A stretch of 64,000 nt of DNA, from NCBI GenBank assembly GCA_021502835.1, contig JAKFGP010000040.1, positions 185,397 to 249,396 on the forward strand, given 5' to 3'. Positions 20,260 through 32,419 of this stretch are shown piece after piece. The notes beneath the pieces were generated by a model. The model had not been told where the DNA came from, made no database searches, and saw only the letters and a program-made list of their open reading frames with translations. A program made the translations under genes and the position numbers. Numbering within the stretch: the first letter of the stretch is position 1; every line of letters begins with the position of its first letter. This DNA is from Streptomyces thinghirensis. GTDB lineage: Bacteria; Actinomycetota; Actinomycetia; Streptomycetales; Streptomycetaceae.

Positions 20260-21834
20260 TCACTTCCTCCCCGCGGCGGCGTGTACTCCTTGAGGTGGTG
20301 AGCGACGCGGGCGGCGTAGTCGCGGTACTTCGGGGAACCCCGCCCGCGTCGTTCACCTTGTCGTACGACGTCCGGGTAGGCCACGGCGATCAGCACCCGG
20401 CGGTCGCCCGCGAGGCCGGCGTCGAGGCGCGGGGTGATCCAGCACAGGTAGCGGCCCATCGCCGGGATGGACTCCCGGGTGGGAAGGGTGGTTCGGGACC
20501 TCCTCGCCGGGGGTTCCGTCCTCGTTCATCCACCAGCGCAGGACGCTCGGGGTCCAGCGGGCGATTCCGTACTCGTTCTTCGCGGGGTCCGCGAGGGCCG
20601 GGTCGAAGTCGCTCTCCACCTTCAGCATGGCCGCGATCAGGGGCGGGCTGACCTCCTCGCGGTCGCAGTCGTGCGCCGTCTCGACGATCAGCAGGCGGTA
20701 GGCGGCCGGCACGTCCCGGTCGGTGCGCAGTTCACCGGCACCGTAGGAGGCGGCGGAGACGGTCGCGGTGCCGCCGGGACCCCCGGCCGCCGGGTGCGGC
20801 GCCGGGGCCGTCGTCGCCGGCGCGGGTGCTGATGCCGTAGCCGAGCGCGGCGGCGGCCACGGTGGCGGCCGCCGCGGCGAGAGCCGTGCGCCGGGGGGCC
20901 CGCGCGGCGCGGCAGGACGGACCGGCCGCCCGTACCTCCCAGCGGCCGCCGCCACCCGCCGCAACAGGGCGTCCGATGGCGATGCGTTCGGCGTGCGTAC
21001 GGGTCAGGCACGCGCGCACGATCTCCCGCCACGCCTCGGGCAGCGCGGGCGACAGACGCAGCTCCTCGGTGCCGCGCGCTGTAGGCGGCCCCGGCGTCGC
21101 GGCGGGCCGCCGGGTGCCGCCGGGCAGCGGGGAAGGAGCCGGTGAGGACGAGGTGGGCGAGGACGCCGAAGGCCCAGACGTCGGCGGAGGGCTTGGATCC
21201 GCCGGCCGCGTTCGCCGATCTCGGACCAGAGCAGTTCGGGCGGGGGTGTAGTCGGGGGTGGAGAAGGCGGGGGTGTAAGTGTGGGTGCCCTCCAGTTCGG
21301 CGGCCATGTTGAAGTCCGGCGAGCCGGGCCGAACCGTCCCTCATCAGCAGCACGTTGGCCGGTTTCAGGTCGCCGTGCACCCACCCGGCGTGATGTAGCT
21401 GGGCCAGGCCCTCGCACACCTGGGCGACCAGCGCGGGCCCGGCGGCCGGGCGCGGCGACGCGGACAAGCAGGGCGGACAGGGATCCCTCCGCCTTCTCGA
21501 GTACGAGGACGGTGGCGCCGTCGAGCGCGGGGCGGGCCGGGTCGTCGACGACGAGGGTCTGGTACATCCGCACCAGCCGGGGCCGCCGCAGCCGGCGGTG
21601 CAACTCGACCTCCCGCTCGACGAGTTCGCGCAGGTGGGTCAGCTGGCGCGGGGTGCCCGTACCGGTCGGCAGGAACTTCAGGGCGGCCGTGCGCGGAAGG
21701 CCGTCGGCGTCGCCCTGCCGGCCCTGCGGGCCTCGTACACGCTGCCGAAGGCGCCCGTCGCGATCGGCGCCCGCACCTCCCAGACGCCGACCCGGTAACC
21801 CTTCGGCACGGGGGACGGCGTACGGCTCGGTCAC
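20260..21834 (-). CDS. Membrane Ser/Thr protein kinase with extracellular SLT (lytic transglycosylase)-like domain
   Basis: GTG overlaps the FHA stop (GTGA). Kinase: GAFGSVYEA loop, AALKFLPTGTG lysine, LRELVEREVELHRRL helix, HGDLKPANVLLM catalytic loop (HGD), ADFNMAAELEGTHTYTPAF (DFN, not DFG, after correcting a break near 21320), PPELLW and SADVWAFGVLAHLVLTGSF. A transmembrane helix follows (TALAAAAATVAAAALGYGIS). The outside domain is lysozyme-like: ISPPLIAAMLKVESDFDP-type text (VSPPLIAAMLKVESDFDPAL) with the presumed catalytic Glu, EYGIARWTPSVLRWWMNEDG, and DYAARVAHHLKEY. The stop at about 20260 is inferred. Paralogue of the kinase at 17344-18720 but with an unrelated sensor part. Confidence 0.75.
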
Positions 21835-22578
21835 CGGGGCACCCGGCGCGGCGGTGCCGCGAGGACCACGAGGTCGTCCTCCCGTACGAGGTCGAAGCGG
21901 AGCGCCATGGACACCAGGGACTCCTTCTTGCCGTTGAGCCGCGCGCCCGCCTCCGCCGTCTCCGGGCCCGGCTTCAGCCGCAGCTTCACCGGCCAGGTAG
22001 TCGATGTTCCACTGGACGGACGTGCGCGACGCGGCCGGCCAGCCCGGCCGCAGCCGCTCGACGACCTGCTCGACGGTCGGCAGCGGCGCGTGCGGCGCCC
22101 CGCGCAGCCGCGGTTCGCACAGGGCGGCCAGGACCGCGAAGTACCGTTTGGTGCGGTCGACGGAGAAGGCCGGGGCGGTCGGCTCGCCGTCGGTGCCGTC
22201 CTCGGCGCGCAGATAGTCGTGGCGCGGTGCCCACACCTCGACCGGCAGCAGGTCGCCCGCGGCGGGCAGCACGATCCGCGAGAACTCGAACGGCACCGGG
22301 GCGTCCAGCCGGCCCGCGCCACCTTGATGTGCTCGCCGGCGCCCTCCGGGTTCTCCACCACGTAGGTCTGGTGGGCGGACAGGTTGCTCAGGGCCCAGAA
22401 GGTGCCGTGGGCGGGTGATCTCACCGGCTCTGCGGGACACTCCGTCGTGCCCGATCAGCAGTCCGCCCTCGGGCACGGACCGCCCGAAGACGAGCCGTTC
22501 GCCGGGTGCGAGCCGGAACTGGGCGCGGGTGTGTTCGTCCTCCGTGGTCGGCGGAGGTACCACGATGATGCTGTACAA
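21831..22578 (-). CDS. FHA domain protein, first gene of the SLT-kinase operon
   Basis: About 248 residues, starting MYSIIVVPPPTTEDEHTRAQ. FHA-like part: LVFGRSVPEGGLLIGHDGVS, ALSNLSAHQTYVVENPEG, EHIKVA. C-terminal part: VDRTKRYFAVLAALCEPRLR, VVERLRPGWPAASRTSVQWN, SMALRFDLVREDDLVVLAAP. It aligns along its whole length with the FHA protein at 18717. Breaks lie near 22410, 22315 and 21985. A phosphothreonine-reading role with the adjacent kinase is inferred. It starts about 50 bp after the terminator of the upstream membrane gene, so it likely has its own promoter. Confidence 0.8.
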
Positions 22579-22632
22579 GGTGCGTCTCCCCGTGCCTGAC
22601 GGCTACCCACGTCAGAACTATTGCGACGCACC

Positions 22633-22670
22633 GGGGCCGTGTCTCCCTCGTACGGGTGAGACACGGCCCC
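22633..22670. terminator. Terminator downstream of the Gln/Pro-rich membrane gene
   Basis: ggggccgtgtctc and its exact complement with a 12-base loop, about 40 bp after the minus-strand stop at 22712 and before the FHA gene start at 22578. Confidence 0.85.
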
Positions 22671-22711
22671 ATGGCTTGATTGGCGCGAAGTGTGCCCTGG
22701 CGGGCGCCGGT

Positions 22712-23333
22712 TTAGTACTGCGGGCGGTTGAACCAGTAACTGCCGTTCTTGTTGGCGCAGAAGACGATGATCAGGATGCCGAGCACCAGGCTGATCAGGG
22801 CGAAGATGTTGGCACCCAGCAGGTTGATCACGCTGACCAGGGCGTCACGACCGAGCCGTAGACGATCGCGGAGACCCGCGGACCGCCCCGGCCGGTGGCG
22901 AACTTGACACCTGTGAATATCGCCCAGAACGCGAACGCCAGGAAGATCACGCCGACGCCGATCATGAGGCCCGCGCCGATGCTCGTGACGGTGTCCGCGT
23001 CCTGCGCCGAGATGGTGGGGTCGGAGTTGACCTCGTCCTCGATGTAGTCGGCGAACCAGGAGCTGGCCGCGATCATCAGCACGCCGCCGATGACCTGACA
23101 GGCGCCCAGCACGAACAGCATCACGCGCGCGGCCTTCACCGTGCCGGGCATGACCGCGGGGGCGGGGCGTAGCCGCCGCCGTAGGGCTGGACCGGCGGGG
23201 CGGCGGGGCAACCGTAGCCGGGCTGGCCCTGGGGCTGCTGCTGGGGGTAGCCGTAGTTCGGCTGCTGGCCGTGCTGCTGGCCCTGCTGGCCCTGCGGCGG
23301 ACCGTAGGGGTTGTTCGGGTCGCCGAAACTCAT
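22712..23333 (-). CDS. Gln/Pro/Gly-rich membrane protein
   Basis: About 206 residues. The cytoplasmic N-terminus is a Gln/Pro/Gly/Tyr-rich tail (MSFGDPNNPYGPPQGQQGQQ). It is followed by membrane segments (VMLFVLGACQVIGGVLMIAA, GAGLMIGVGVIFLAFAFWAI, and a last pair ending ISLVLGILIIVFCANKNGSY). The stop after RPQY gives 22712. Breaks lie near 23195 and 22850. No function is known. Tails of this type are common on small actinobacterial membrane proteins. It is divergent from folD. Confidence 0.75.
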
Positions 23334-23663
23334 GCGGGACTTCCTCCGTAGCTGTCACGTGCGGGGACGACGCGTGGCTCGATGCGGAGGAGGTACTTCG
23401 TGGCGGTTCGTCCCCCGGTACGGCCCCGCGGCACTGTGCTTGTGCCCAATCGTTCTTGACCTATCTCTTACTTGTCCAGCCCGGCCGCAAGGTGTTGTGC
23501 AAGTGCAACAGCGTCGATCGCGATCCGCCGGGGTGGGACGCGCCCCCGGGCGACCGGTCGACACCCCGGTCGAGGCCCCGGCCGGCGCCCGGTGAGCGCT
23601 TCGCCGGTGCCCGGATGTCGGCCGGATTGGAACCGGGGGCCGGTCATCCGCGAGGATGGGGGC
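23334..23663. other. Divergent regulatory region between the membrane gene and folD
   Basis: About 330 bp with no gene. It holds a TTGACC (23456-23461) that could be a -35 for folD and an imperfect inverted repeat gttgtgcaagtgcaac at 23494-23509. I can assign neither to a regulator, and I see no ZTP riboswitch here. Confidence 0.5.
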
Positions 23664-24518
23664 ATGACCGCCCAGATTCTCGATGGCAAGGCCACCGCAG
23701 CCGCGATCAAGTCCGAACTGACCGCCCGCGTGGCGGCGCTGAAGGAGAGGGGCGTCACACCCGGCCTCGGCACCGTCCTGGTCGGCGACGACCCCGGCAG
23801 CCAGAAGTACGTCGCCGGCAAGCACCGCGACTGCGCGCAGGTCGGCATCGCCTCCATCCAGCGCGAACTGCCGGGTACGGCGACGCAGGAGGAGATCGAG
23901 GCGGTCGTCCGCGAGCTGAACGAGGACCCCACCTGCACCGGCTACATCGTCCAGCTGCCGCTGCCCAAGGGCATCGACGAGAACCGCATCCTGGAACTGA
24001 TGGACCCGGACAAGGACGCGGACGGCCTGCACCCGATGAACCTCGGCCGCCTCGTCCTGAACGAGCCGGCACCGCTGCCCTGCACCCCCAACGGCATCCT
24101 CACCCTGCTGCGCCGCCACGGCGTGGAGATCAAGGGCGCCGAGGTCGTGGTCGTCGGCCGCGGCGTCACGATCGGCCGCCCGATGCCGCTGCTGCTCACC
24201 CGGCGCAGCGAGAACGCCACCGTGACCCAGTGCCACACCGGTACCCGGGACCTGTCCGCCCACCTCAAGCGCGCGGACATCGTCGTCGCCGCGGCCGGCT
24301 CCCCGCACCTGGTCCGCCCCGAGGACGTCAAGCCGGGCGCGGCCGTCCTCGACGTGGGCGTCTCGCGCAACGCCGAGGGCAAGATCATGGGCGACGTCCA
24401 CCCCGGCGTGGCCGAGGTCGCCGCCTGGATCTCCCCGAACCCCGGAGGCGTCGGCCCGATGACCCGGGCCCAGCTGCTCGTCAACGTGGTGGAGGCGGCG
24501 GAGCGCAGTGCCGGCTGA
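23664..24518 (+). CDS. folD: Bifunctional methylene-THF dehydrogenase / methenyl-THF cyclohydrolase
   Basis: Interconverts 5,10-methylene-, methenyl- and 10-formyl-THF, feeding purN/purH. 284 residues and intact. Visible motifs: [20 protein letters not shown] (the catalytic Lys and the YVxxK region), [24 protein letters not shown]-type [14 protein letters not shown], the NADP site [13 protein letters not shown] and the C-terminal [16 protein letters not shown]. The start ATG gives [15 protein letters not shown]. The stop overlaps the DUF3017 start by 11 bases. Confidence 0.97.
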   Translation: MTAQILDGKATAAAIKSELTARVAALKERGVTPGLGTVLVGDDPGSQKYVAGKHRDCAQVGIASIQRELPGTATQEEIEAVVRELNEDPTCTGYIVQLPLPKGIDENRILELMDPDKDADGLHPMNLGRLVLNEPAPLPCTPNGILTLLRRHGVEIKGAEVVVVGRGVTIGRPMPLLLTRRSENATVTQCHTGTRDLSAHLKRADIVVAAAGSPHLVRPEDVKPGAAVLDVGVSRNAEGKIMGDVHPGVAEVAAWISPNPGGVGPMTRAQLLVNVVEAAERSAG

Positions 24519-25047
24519 CGACACCGACGCCGAGCGCTCGGAGCACGCGGAGGACTCGGGGCACCGGAAGCACGCGGAGCACCGGGAGCACGCGGGGCAC
24601 CCGGAGGACATCACCGTCCGGGACCCCGTCAGCGCGCCCGACGCCGAGGGCAGGCCGCGGCGGATCACCCGCCGGTTCCCGCTCTTCACCCGCGACACCG
24701 CGCGCCCCGAGGGCGGCGGCCGGGCCGCCGCCGGTGACGCCCCGGCGCCCGCCCGGCAGTGGCCGATCCTCCTCGTGGTCGGCCTGGTGGGCCTCGGCCT
24801 GCTGCTGACCGCGCTGGACGTGTTCCGCTACGGGACCCTGCTGATCGGCACCGCCCTGCTGGTCGGCGCCGCGCTGCGCTGGGTGCTGCCCGATGTCGGC
24901 ATGCTCGCCGTGCGCTCCCGCTTCACGGACATCACCACCTACGGCGTCCTCGGCCTCTCCATCGTCCTGCTGGCGATGATGGCCCAGCCGAAACCGTGGC
25001 TGGAGATCCCCTTCCTGAAGGACACCCTGCACTTCACGGTGAGTTAG
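24508..25047 (+). CDS. DUF3017 family membrane protein
   Basis: 179 residues and intact, from a GTG overlapping the end of folD, so translation is probably coupled. The N-terminal 65 residues are acidic/His-rich and disordered (repeats of [20 protein letters not shown]). Three membrane segments follow: [37 protein letters not shown] and [16 protein letters not shown]. The family is found in actinobacteria, usually after folD. Function unknown. The hairpin at 25052-25084 ends the unit. Confidence 0.88.
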   Translation: MPADDTDAERSEHAEDSGHRKHAEHREHAGHPEDITVRDPVSAPDAEGRPRRITRRFPLFTRDTARPEGGGRAAAGDAPAPARQWPILLVVGLVGLGLLLTALDVFRYGTLLIGTALLVGAALRWVLPDVGMLAVRSRFTDITTYGVLGLSIVLLAMMAQPKPWLEIPFLKDTLHFTVS

Positions 25048-25051
25048 CGAA

Positions 25052-25084
25052 CGGCCCGTCCTCACCCCCGTGGGAGGACGGGCC
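25052..25084. terminator. Terminator after folD-DUF3017
   Basis: cggcccgtcctc and its complement gaggacgggccg around a 9-base loop, beginning 5 bases after the stop. Confidence 0.85.
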
Positions 25085-25430
25085 GCCCGCCGGGACCAAC
25101 CCTCCTGCACGGCGAACGCCCTGTTCAACGCCTGTCGGGGCGCTGTGGCACGGAAGTGACCGTTCCGCTACTCCGCTACGCGAGCCGCGAAAAACGGGGT
25201 TCGGTTCCGGGCAGGGGAACGCCGGTGGGACACTGGACCACGGGTCGGTGAGCGTGCGACGGTGCATGTTCGCGACCCCTGTGCTCCTGTGCGCCCCCAC
25301 CCCCGGGAACTGAGATCCTGACCGGGCGCATCCCTGTGGGTAGCCAGAACGGGGACTCCACGCGGGACGCCGCGCGCGAGGACCAAACGGGGAACGAACA
25401 GCACGTCACCGGGGGGAAGAGGGGGAAGCA
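25085..25430 (+). other. Non-coding region before the HTH gene
   Basis: About 345 bp of ordinary G/C-rich sequence. No RNA gene, long palindrome or clear promoter element was seen; the immediate upstream GGGGGGAAGAGGGGG is the likely ribosome site region of the next gene. Confidence 0.5.
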
Positions 25431-26735
25431 ATGCCTCGTTGGAAGGCCTTGCCGGATGAACTCGATCCGCAGATCAGAGAGTTCACAAGTCAGTTGCGCC
25501 GACTCGTGGACCGCAGTGAGCTGAGCATCGCGTCGGTGGCCGACGCCACGGGCTACAGCAAGACGTCCTGGGAGCGCTATCTGAACGGCCGGCTGCTGGC
25601 GCCGAAGGGCGCCATCGTGGCCCTCGCCGAGGTGACGCGGACCAATCCCGTCCACCTGACCACCATGTGGGAGCTGGCCGAGCGGGCCTGGAGCCGCTCG
25701 GAGATGCGCCATGACATGACCATGGAGGCCATCCGGATCTCCCAGGCGCGCGCCGCGCTCGGCGAGCTGGGCACGCCCGCGGCCAAGTCGGGCAACGGCG
25801 GCCGGAGCGGCAAGGGGAGCCGGACCGGCCGACACGGTGGCGGCGCCACGGCCACGCCCGGGATCGCCGGGCCGGCCGGTGTGGCACCCACGCTGCCGCC
25901 GACGGTTCCCGCGCAGCCGACGGCCGCCGACAGCCCCGACTCGGCCGTCGGTACGGTCCGGGGCGGCGGTGCGCCGGGCGCTCCCTCCGTCCCGTCGTCC
26001 GGCGGCGCGACCGACGGCAACTCATGGGGCATCGCCGGGTACCGGGGACCGGCGCCGACCGGTGACCGTACGGCGTGGTCCGGGACCCGGGCCGACTCGG
26101 GGGAAGCCGCGCGGGGTCCGGCGGCGCCGGCCGCCGCCGCACTGAACGGCCACCGACCCTCGGCCTCCCCGACGCCCTCGGGTTCGTACGGCGAGCCCCC
26201 GCACGGCGGCTCCCGTTCGCGGACCCGGCCCGCCGGCGGCGGCAGCAAGCGGATGACGACGTTCGTCGCGGGCGTCGTCGGCGTGCTCGTCGTGATCGCG
26301 GGCGCCTTCTTCCTTCTGAACGACGGTGGTGAGAAGAAGAACGAGGGCGCGAAACCGTCCCCGTCGCCCACCGTCAGCTCCGACCCCGAGCTGCCGCCCG
26401 GTGTGAAGTGCAGCGGCGACGCCTGCACCGGCAAGGACCCGGAGATCATGGGCTGCGGCGGCGACCTGGTGACCACCGCCGCGACCGCCACCGTCGGCAC
26501 GGCCGCCGTCGAGGTCCGCTACAGCAAGATCTGCGGCGCGGCGTGGGCCCGGGTCACCCAGGCCGCCCAGGGCGACGAGGTGCAGGTGAGCGCGGACGGC
26601 GCGAGCCCGCAGACGGGCTCGATCACCGGGGCCGCCGACACCGTCGCGTACACCCCGATGGTGGCGGTGAAGTCCGCGGCCGACGCCAAGGCGTGCGTGA
26701 CGCTGGCGGCGGGCCAGAAGGGCTGCACGAAGTAG
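25431..26735 (+). CDS. Membrane-anchored XRE-type HTH protein with C-terminal DUF2690 domain
   Basis: 434 residues and intact. The N-terminal HTH includes SELSIASVADATGYSKTSWE and RYLNGRLLAPKGAIVALAEV. A long Gly/Ser/Pro linker (about residues 115-275) leads to one membrane helix (TTFVAGVVGVLVVIAGAFFL). The outside C-terminal ~140 residues match DUF2690: VKCSGDACTGKDPEIMGCGG, VEVRYSKICGAAWARV, and final KACVTLAAGQKGCTK. The six Cys suggest disulfides. The layout (DNA-binding inside, Cys-rich domain outside) suggests a one-protein transmembrane regulator, but targets and ligand are unknown. Confidence 0.88.
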   Translation: MPRWKALPDELDPQIREFTSQLRRLVDRSELSIASVADATGYSKTSWERYLNGRLLAPKGAIVALAEVTRTNPVHLTTMWELAERAWSRSEMRHDMTMEAIRISQARAALGELGTPAAKSGNGGRSGKGSRTGRHGGGATATPGIAGPAGVAPTLPPTVPAQPTAADSPDSAVGTVRGGGAPGAPSVPSSGGATDGNSWGIAGYRGPAPTGDRTAWSGTRADSGEAARGPAAPAAAALNGHRPSASPTPSGSYGEPPHGGSRSRTRPAGGGSKRMTTFVAGVVGVLVVIAGAFFLLNDGGEKKNEGAKPSPSPTVSSDPELPPGVKCSGDACTGKDPEIMGCGGDLVTTAATATVGTAAVEVRYSKICGAAWARVTQAAQGDEVQVSADGASPQTGSITGAADTVAYTPMVAVKSAADAKACVTLAAGQKGCTK

Positions 26736-29065
<2,330 letters not shown>

Positions 29066-29066
29066 T

Positions 29067-29085
29067 CCTTGACCCTAGTCAAAGG
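29067..29085. promoter_or_regulatory. Putative MarR autoregulatory operator
   Basis: CCTTGACCCTAGTCAAAGG: arms CCTTTGAC/GTCAA(A)GG around a 4-5 base centre, 1 base upstream of the MarR-GNAT start codon and overlapping its AAGGA ribosome site. MarR proteins commonly bind such palindromes in their own promoters. Confidence 0.65.
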
Positions 29086-29264
29086 AAACCGACGCGTCCA
29101 TGTGCGCGCTTCATACCCATCCATCCCTTTTCTTAGTGATGCGCCGCACTTTCGGCCACCGGTTCGGCATGCATGCGGGGCCGGTGGGCAGGGGCTCACG
29201 GTCCCCGGGAGTGACACGCGTGTGACACAGGGGGGTTGAACAGGAACGGAAGGCAATACCGATC

Positions 29265-30793
29265 ATGGCGAACAGCACGGAAACTCCGGCGGAGCGGGCG
29301 CACCGGACCATTCACGCGGAGGCGAGTGGCTGGCGGCGTCCTCCGGCGCCACCCGCGAGATCCTCGACCCCGCGGACGCCCGGCCGTTCGCCGTCATCGC
29401 GGAGGGCGACGAGAAGGACACCGACCTCGCGGTGGCCGCCGCCCGGCGCGCCTTCGACACGGGCGAGTGGCCGCACACCCCGGTCGCCGAACGCGCCGCC
29501 CTGCTGCGCCGCGTCGCCGACCTCCTCGTACGCGACCGCGAGCCGCTCGGCCTGCTGGAGAGCCGCGACGCGGGCAAGACCGTCGAAGAGGGCCGGGTCG
29601 ACATCGACTGCGTCGCCGACGCCTTCCGCTACTTCGCCGACCTGGTCGCCGGTGAGGCCCCCGGCCGGGTCGTCGACGCGGGCTCGCCCGACATCCACAG
29701 CGTCGTCGTGCACGAGCCGGTCGGCGTCTGCGCGATGATCACGCCCTGGAACTACCCGCTCCTCCAGGCCAGCTGGAAGATCGCCCTGCGCTCGCCGCGG
29801 GCAACACCTTCGTGATCAAGCCCAGCGAGATCACCCCGATGACCACCGTCGCCCTGATCGACCTGCTGACCGAGGCCGGCCTCCCCACCGGCGTCGCCAA
29901 CATCGTCACCGGTCCCGGCCACAGCGTCGGCGCCCGCCTCGCCGAGCACCCCGACGTCGACCTGGTCTCCCTTCACCGGCGGCCTGATCAGCGGCACCAA
30001 GGTCGCCCAGGCCGCCGCCGTCACCGTCAAGAAGGTCGCCCTCGAACTCGGCGGCAAGAACCCCAACGTCGTCTTCGCCGACGCCTGCGAGACCGAGGAG
30101 GGCTTCGACACCGCCGTCGACCAGGCCCTCAACGCCGCCTTCATCCACAGCGGCCAGGTCTGCTCCGCCGGCGGCCGGCTCATCATCGAGGAGTCGGTCC
30201 GCGAACGCTTCGTCGCCGAACTCGCCCGCCGCGCCGCGAGGATCCGCCTCGGCCGCGGCACCGAGGACGGTGTCGAGTGCGGCCCGCTCGTCTCCGAGCA
30301 GCAGCGCGCCAAGACCGAGGACTACGTCGCCTCCGCGCTGGCCGAGGGCGCCGAGCTGCGCTGCGGCGGCAAGCGCCCCGAGCCGTCCCCCCAGCGGCCG
30401 GAGACCGGCTACTTCTACGAGCCGACCGTCCTCGACCACTGCCACCGGGAGATGAAGGTCGTACGGGAGGAGGTCTTCGGACCGGTGCTCACCGTCGAGA
30501 CCTTCCGCACCGAGGACGAGGCCGTAGCCCTCGCCAACGACACCGAGTACGGTCTGGCCGGTGCCGTCTGGACCGCCGACGCGGGACGGGCCCGCCGGGT
30601 CGCGGGCCGGCTCCGGCACGGCACCGTCTGGATCAACGACTTCCACCCCTACCTCCCGCAGGCGGAGTGGGGCGGCTTCGGCAAGAGCGGCGTCGGCCGC
30701 GAACTGGGTCCCGCGGGCCTCGCCGAGTACCGCGAGAGCAAGCACGTCTACCAGAACCTCGCCCCGAAGCCCGTCCGCTGGTTCGCCGGCTGA
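29265..30793 (+). CDS. betB: Betaine-aldehyde dehydrogenase
   Basis: NAD-dependent oxidation of betaine aldehyde to glycine betaine, an osmoprotectant. About 508 residues. Aldehyde dehydrogenase motifs: ITPWNYPLLQASWKIA, NTFVIKPSEITP (cofactor Lys), LELGGKNPNVVFADA (catalytic Glu), HSGQVCSAGGRLIIEE (catalytic Cys) and EEVFGPVLTV. Breaks lie near 29320, 29790 and 29968. The start MANSTETPAERAHR follows a GGAACGGAAGG site. A choline-oxidising dehydrogenase and a betaine importer follow on the same strand, which supports the substrate; the annotation gbsA-type is equally possible. Confidence 0.88.
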
Positions 30794-30884
30794 CGCCGCT
30801 TCGCTCCGCCCGCCCCACTCCACCCCGCCCGCACCTCACCCGGGCCGCCCGGCTCCCCGTCCGCTCACCCTCTGGAGTACCCCC

Positions 30885-32419
30885 ATGCCCGAGACCTCCC
30901 ACGTCTACGACTACGTCGTCATAGGCGGCGGCACCGCGGGATCGGTGATCGCCTCCCCGCCTCACCGAGAACCCGGACGTCACCGTCGCCGTCATCGAGG
31001 GCGGCCCCAGCGACGTCGGCCGCGACGACGTGCTGACCCTGCGCCGCTGGATGGGCCTGCTCGGCGGCGAGCTGGACTACGACTACCCGACCACCGAGCA
31101 GCCACGCGGCAATTCGCACATCCGGCACAGCCGCGCCCGGGTGCTCGGCGGCTGCTCCTCGCACAACACGCTCATCGCCTTCAAGCCGCTGCCCTCCGAC
31201 TGGGACGAGTGGGAGGCGGCCGGCGCCAAGGGCTGGGGCGCGGTGCCGATGGAGGCGTACTACGCGCGGCTGAAGAACAACATCGTCCCGGTCGACGAGA
31301 AGGACCGGAACGCCATCGCCCGCGACTTCGTCGACTCCGCGCAGAAGGCCCTGGAGGTCCCCCGCGTCGAGGGCTTCAACAAGAAGCCGTTCGCCGAGGG
31401 AGTCGGCTTCTTCGACCTCGCCTACCACCCCGAGAACAACAAGCGTTCCTCGGCTTCGGTGGCGTACCTGCACCCGGTGATGGACGAACGCCCCAACCTC
31501 ACCGTCATGCTGGAGACCTGGGCGTACAAGCTCCAGCTCGACGGCGCCCGCGCCGAGGGGGTCCACGTCCGCACCAAGGACGGCGAGGAGATCCTCGTCG
31601 AGGCACGCAACGAGGTGGTGCTCTGCGCCGGCGCCGTCGACTCGCCGCGCCTGCTGCTGCACTCGGGCATCGGCCCGAAGGACCAGCTGGAGGCCCTCGG
31701 CATACCCGTGGCGCTCGACCTGCCCGGCGTCGGCGAGAACCTGCTCGACCACCCCGAGTCGGTGATCGTGTGGGAGACCAACGGCCCCATTCCGGACAAC
31801 TCCGCGATGGACTCCGACGCCGGTCTGTTCGTGCGCCGCGACCCCGAACACCCGGGCCCCGACCTGATGTTCCACTTCTACCAGATCCCGTTCACGGACA
31901 ACCCGGAGCGCCTCGGCTACGAGCGCCCGGAGTTCGGCGTCTCCATGACCCCGAACATCCCCAAGCCGAAGTCCCGCGGCCGCCTCTACCTGACCAGCGC
32001 CGACCCGTCCGTGAAGCCCGCCCTGGACTTCCGCTACTTCACCGACGAGGACGACTACGACGGCCGCACCCTCGTCGACGGCATCAGGATCGCCCGTGAG
32101 GTCGCCAAGGCCGAGCCGCTGGCCGGCTGGCTCAGGGCGCGAGGTCTGCCCCGGCCCGGACGTCACCGGCGACGAGGAGCTGAGCGAGTACGCCCGCAAG
32201 GTCGCCCACACCGTCTACCACCCGGCGGGCACCTGCCGAATGGGCGCCGCCACCGACGAGCAGGCCGTCGTCGACCCCGAGCTGCGCGTCCGCGGCCTGG
32301 AGGGCATCCGCATCGCCGACGCCTCCGTCTTCCCGACCATGCCCGCCGTGAACCCGATGATCGGCGTCCTCATGGTCGGCGAGCGCGCCGTCGAGCTGAT
32401 CGGTGGTGACGCCCGATGA
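30885..32419 (+). CDS. betA: GMC-family choline dehydrogenase
   Basis: FAD-dependent alcohol dehydrogenase, about 510 residues, here most likely choline to betaine aldehyde. FAD site [18 protein letters not shown] signatures [15 protein letters not shown] and [16 protein letters not shown]; catalytic His in [16 protein letters not shown]-terminal [15 protein letters not shown]. Breaks lie near 30957 and 32135. GGAG precedes the ATG by 9 bases. It lies between betB and the transporter, and its stop overlaps the ATPase start by 4 bases. Choline as substrate is inferred from context; the GMC family is broad. Confidence 0.87.

Noticed and set aside
23334..23663. ZTP riboswitch before folD
   Set aside because: The gactggcg and gcctgggc blocks present before glyA are absent here.
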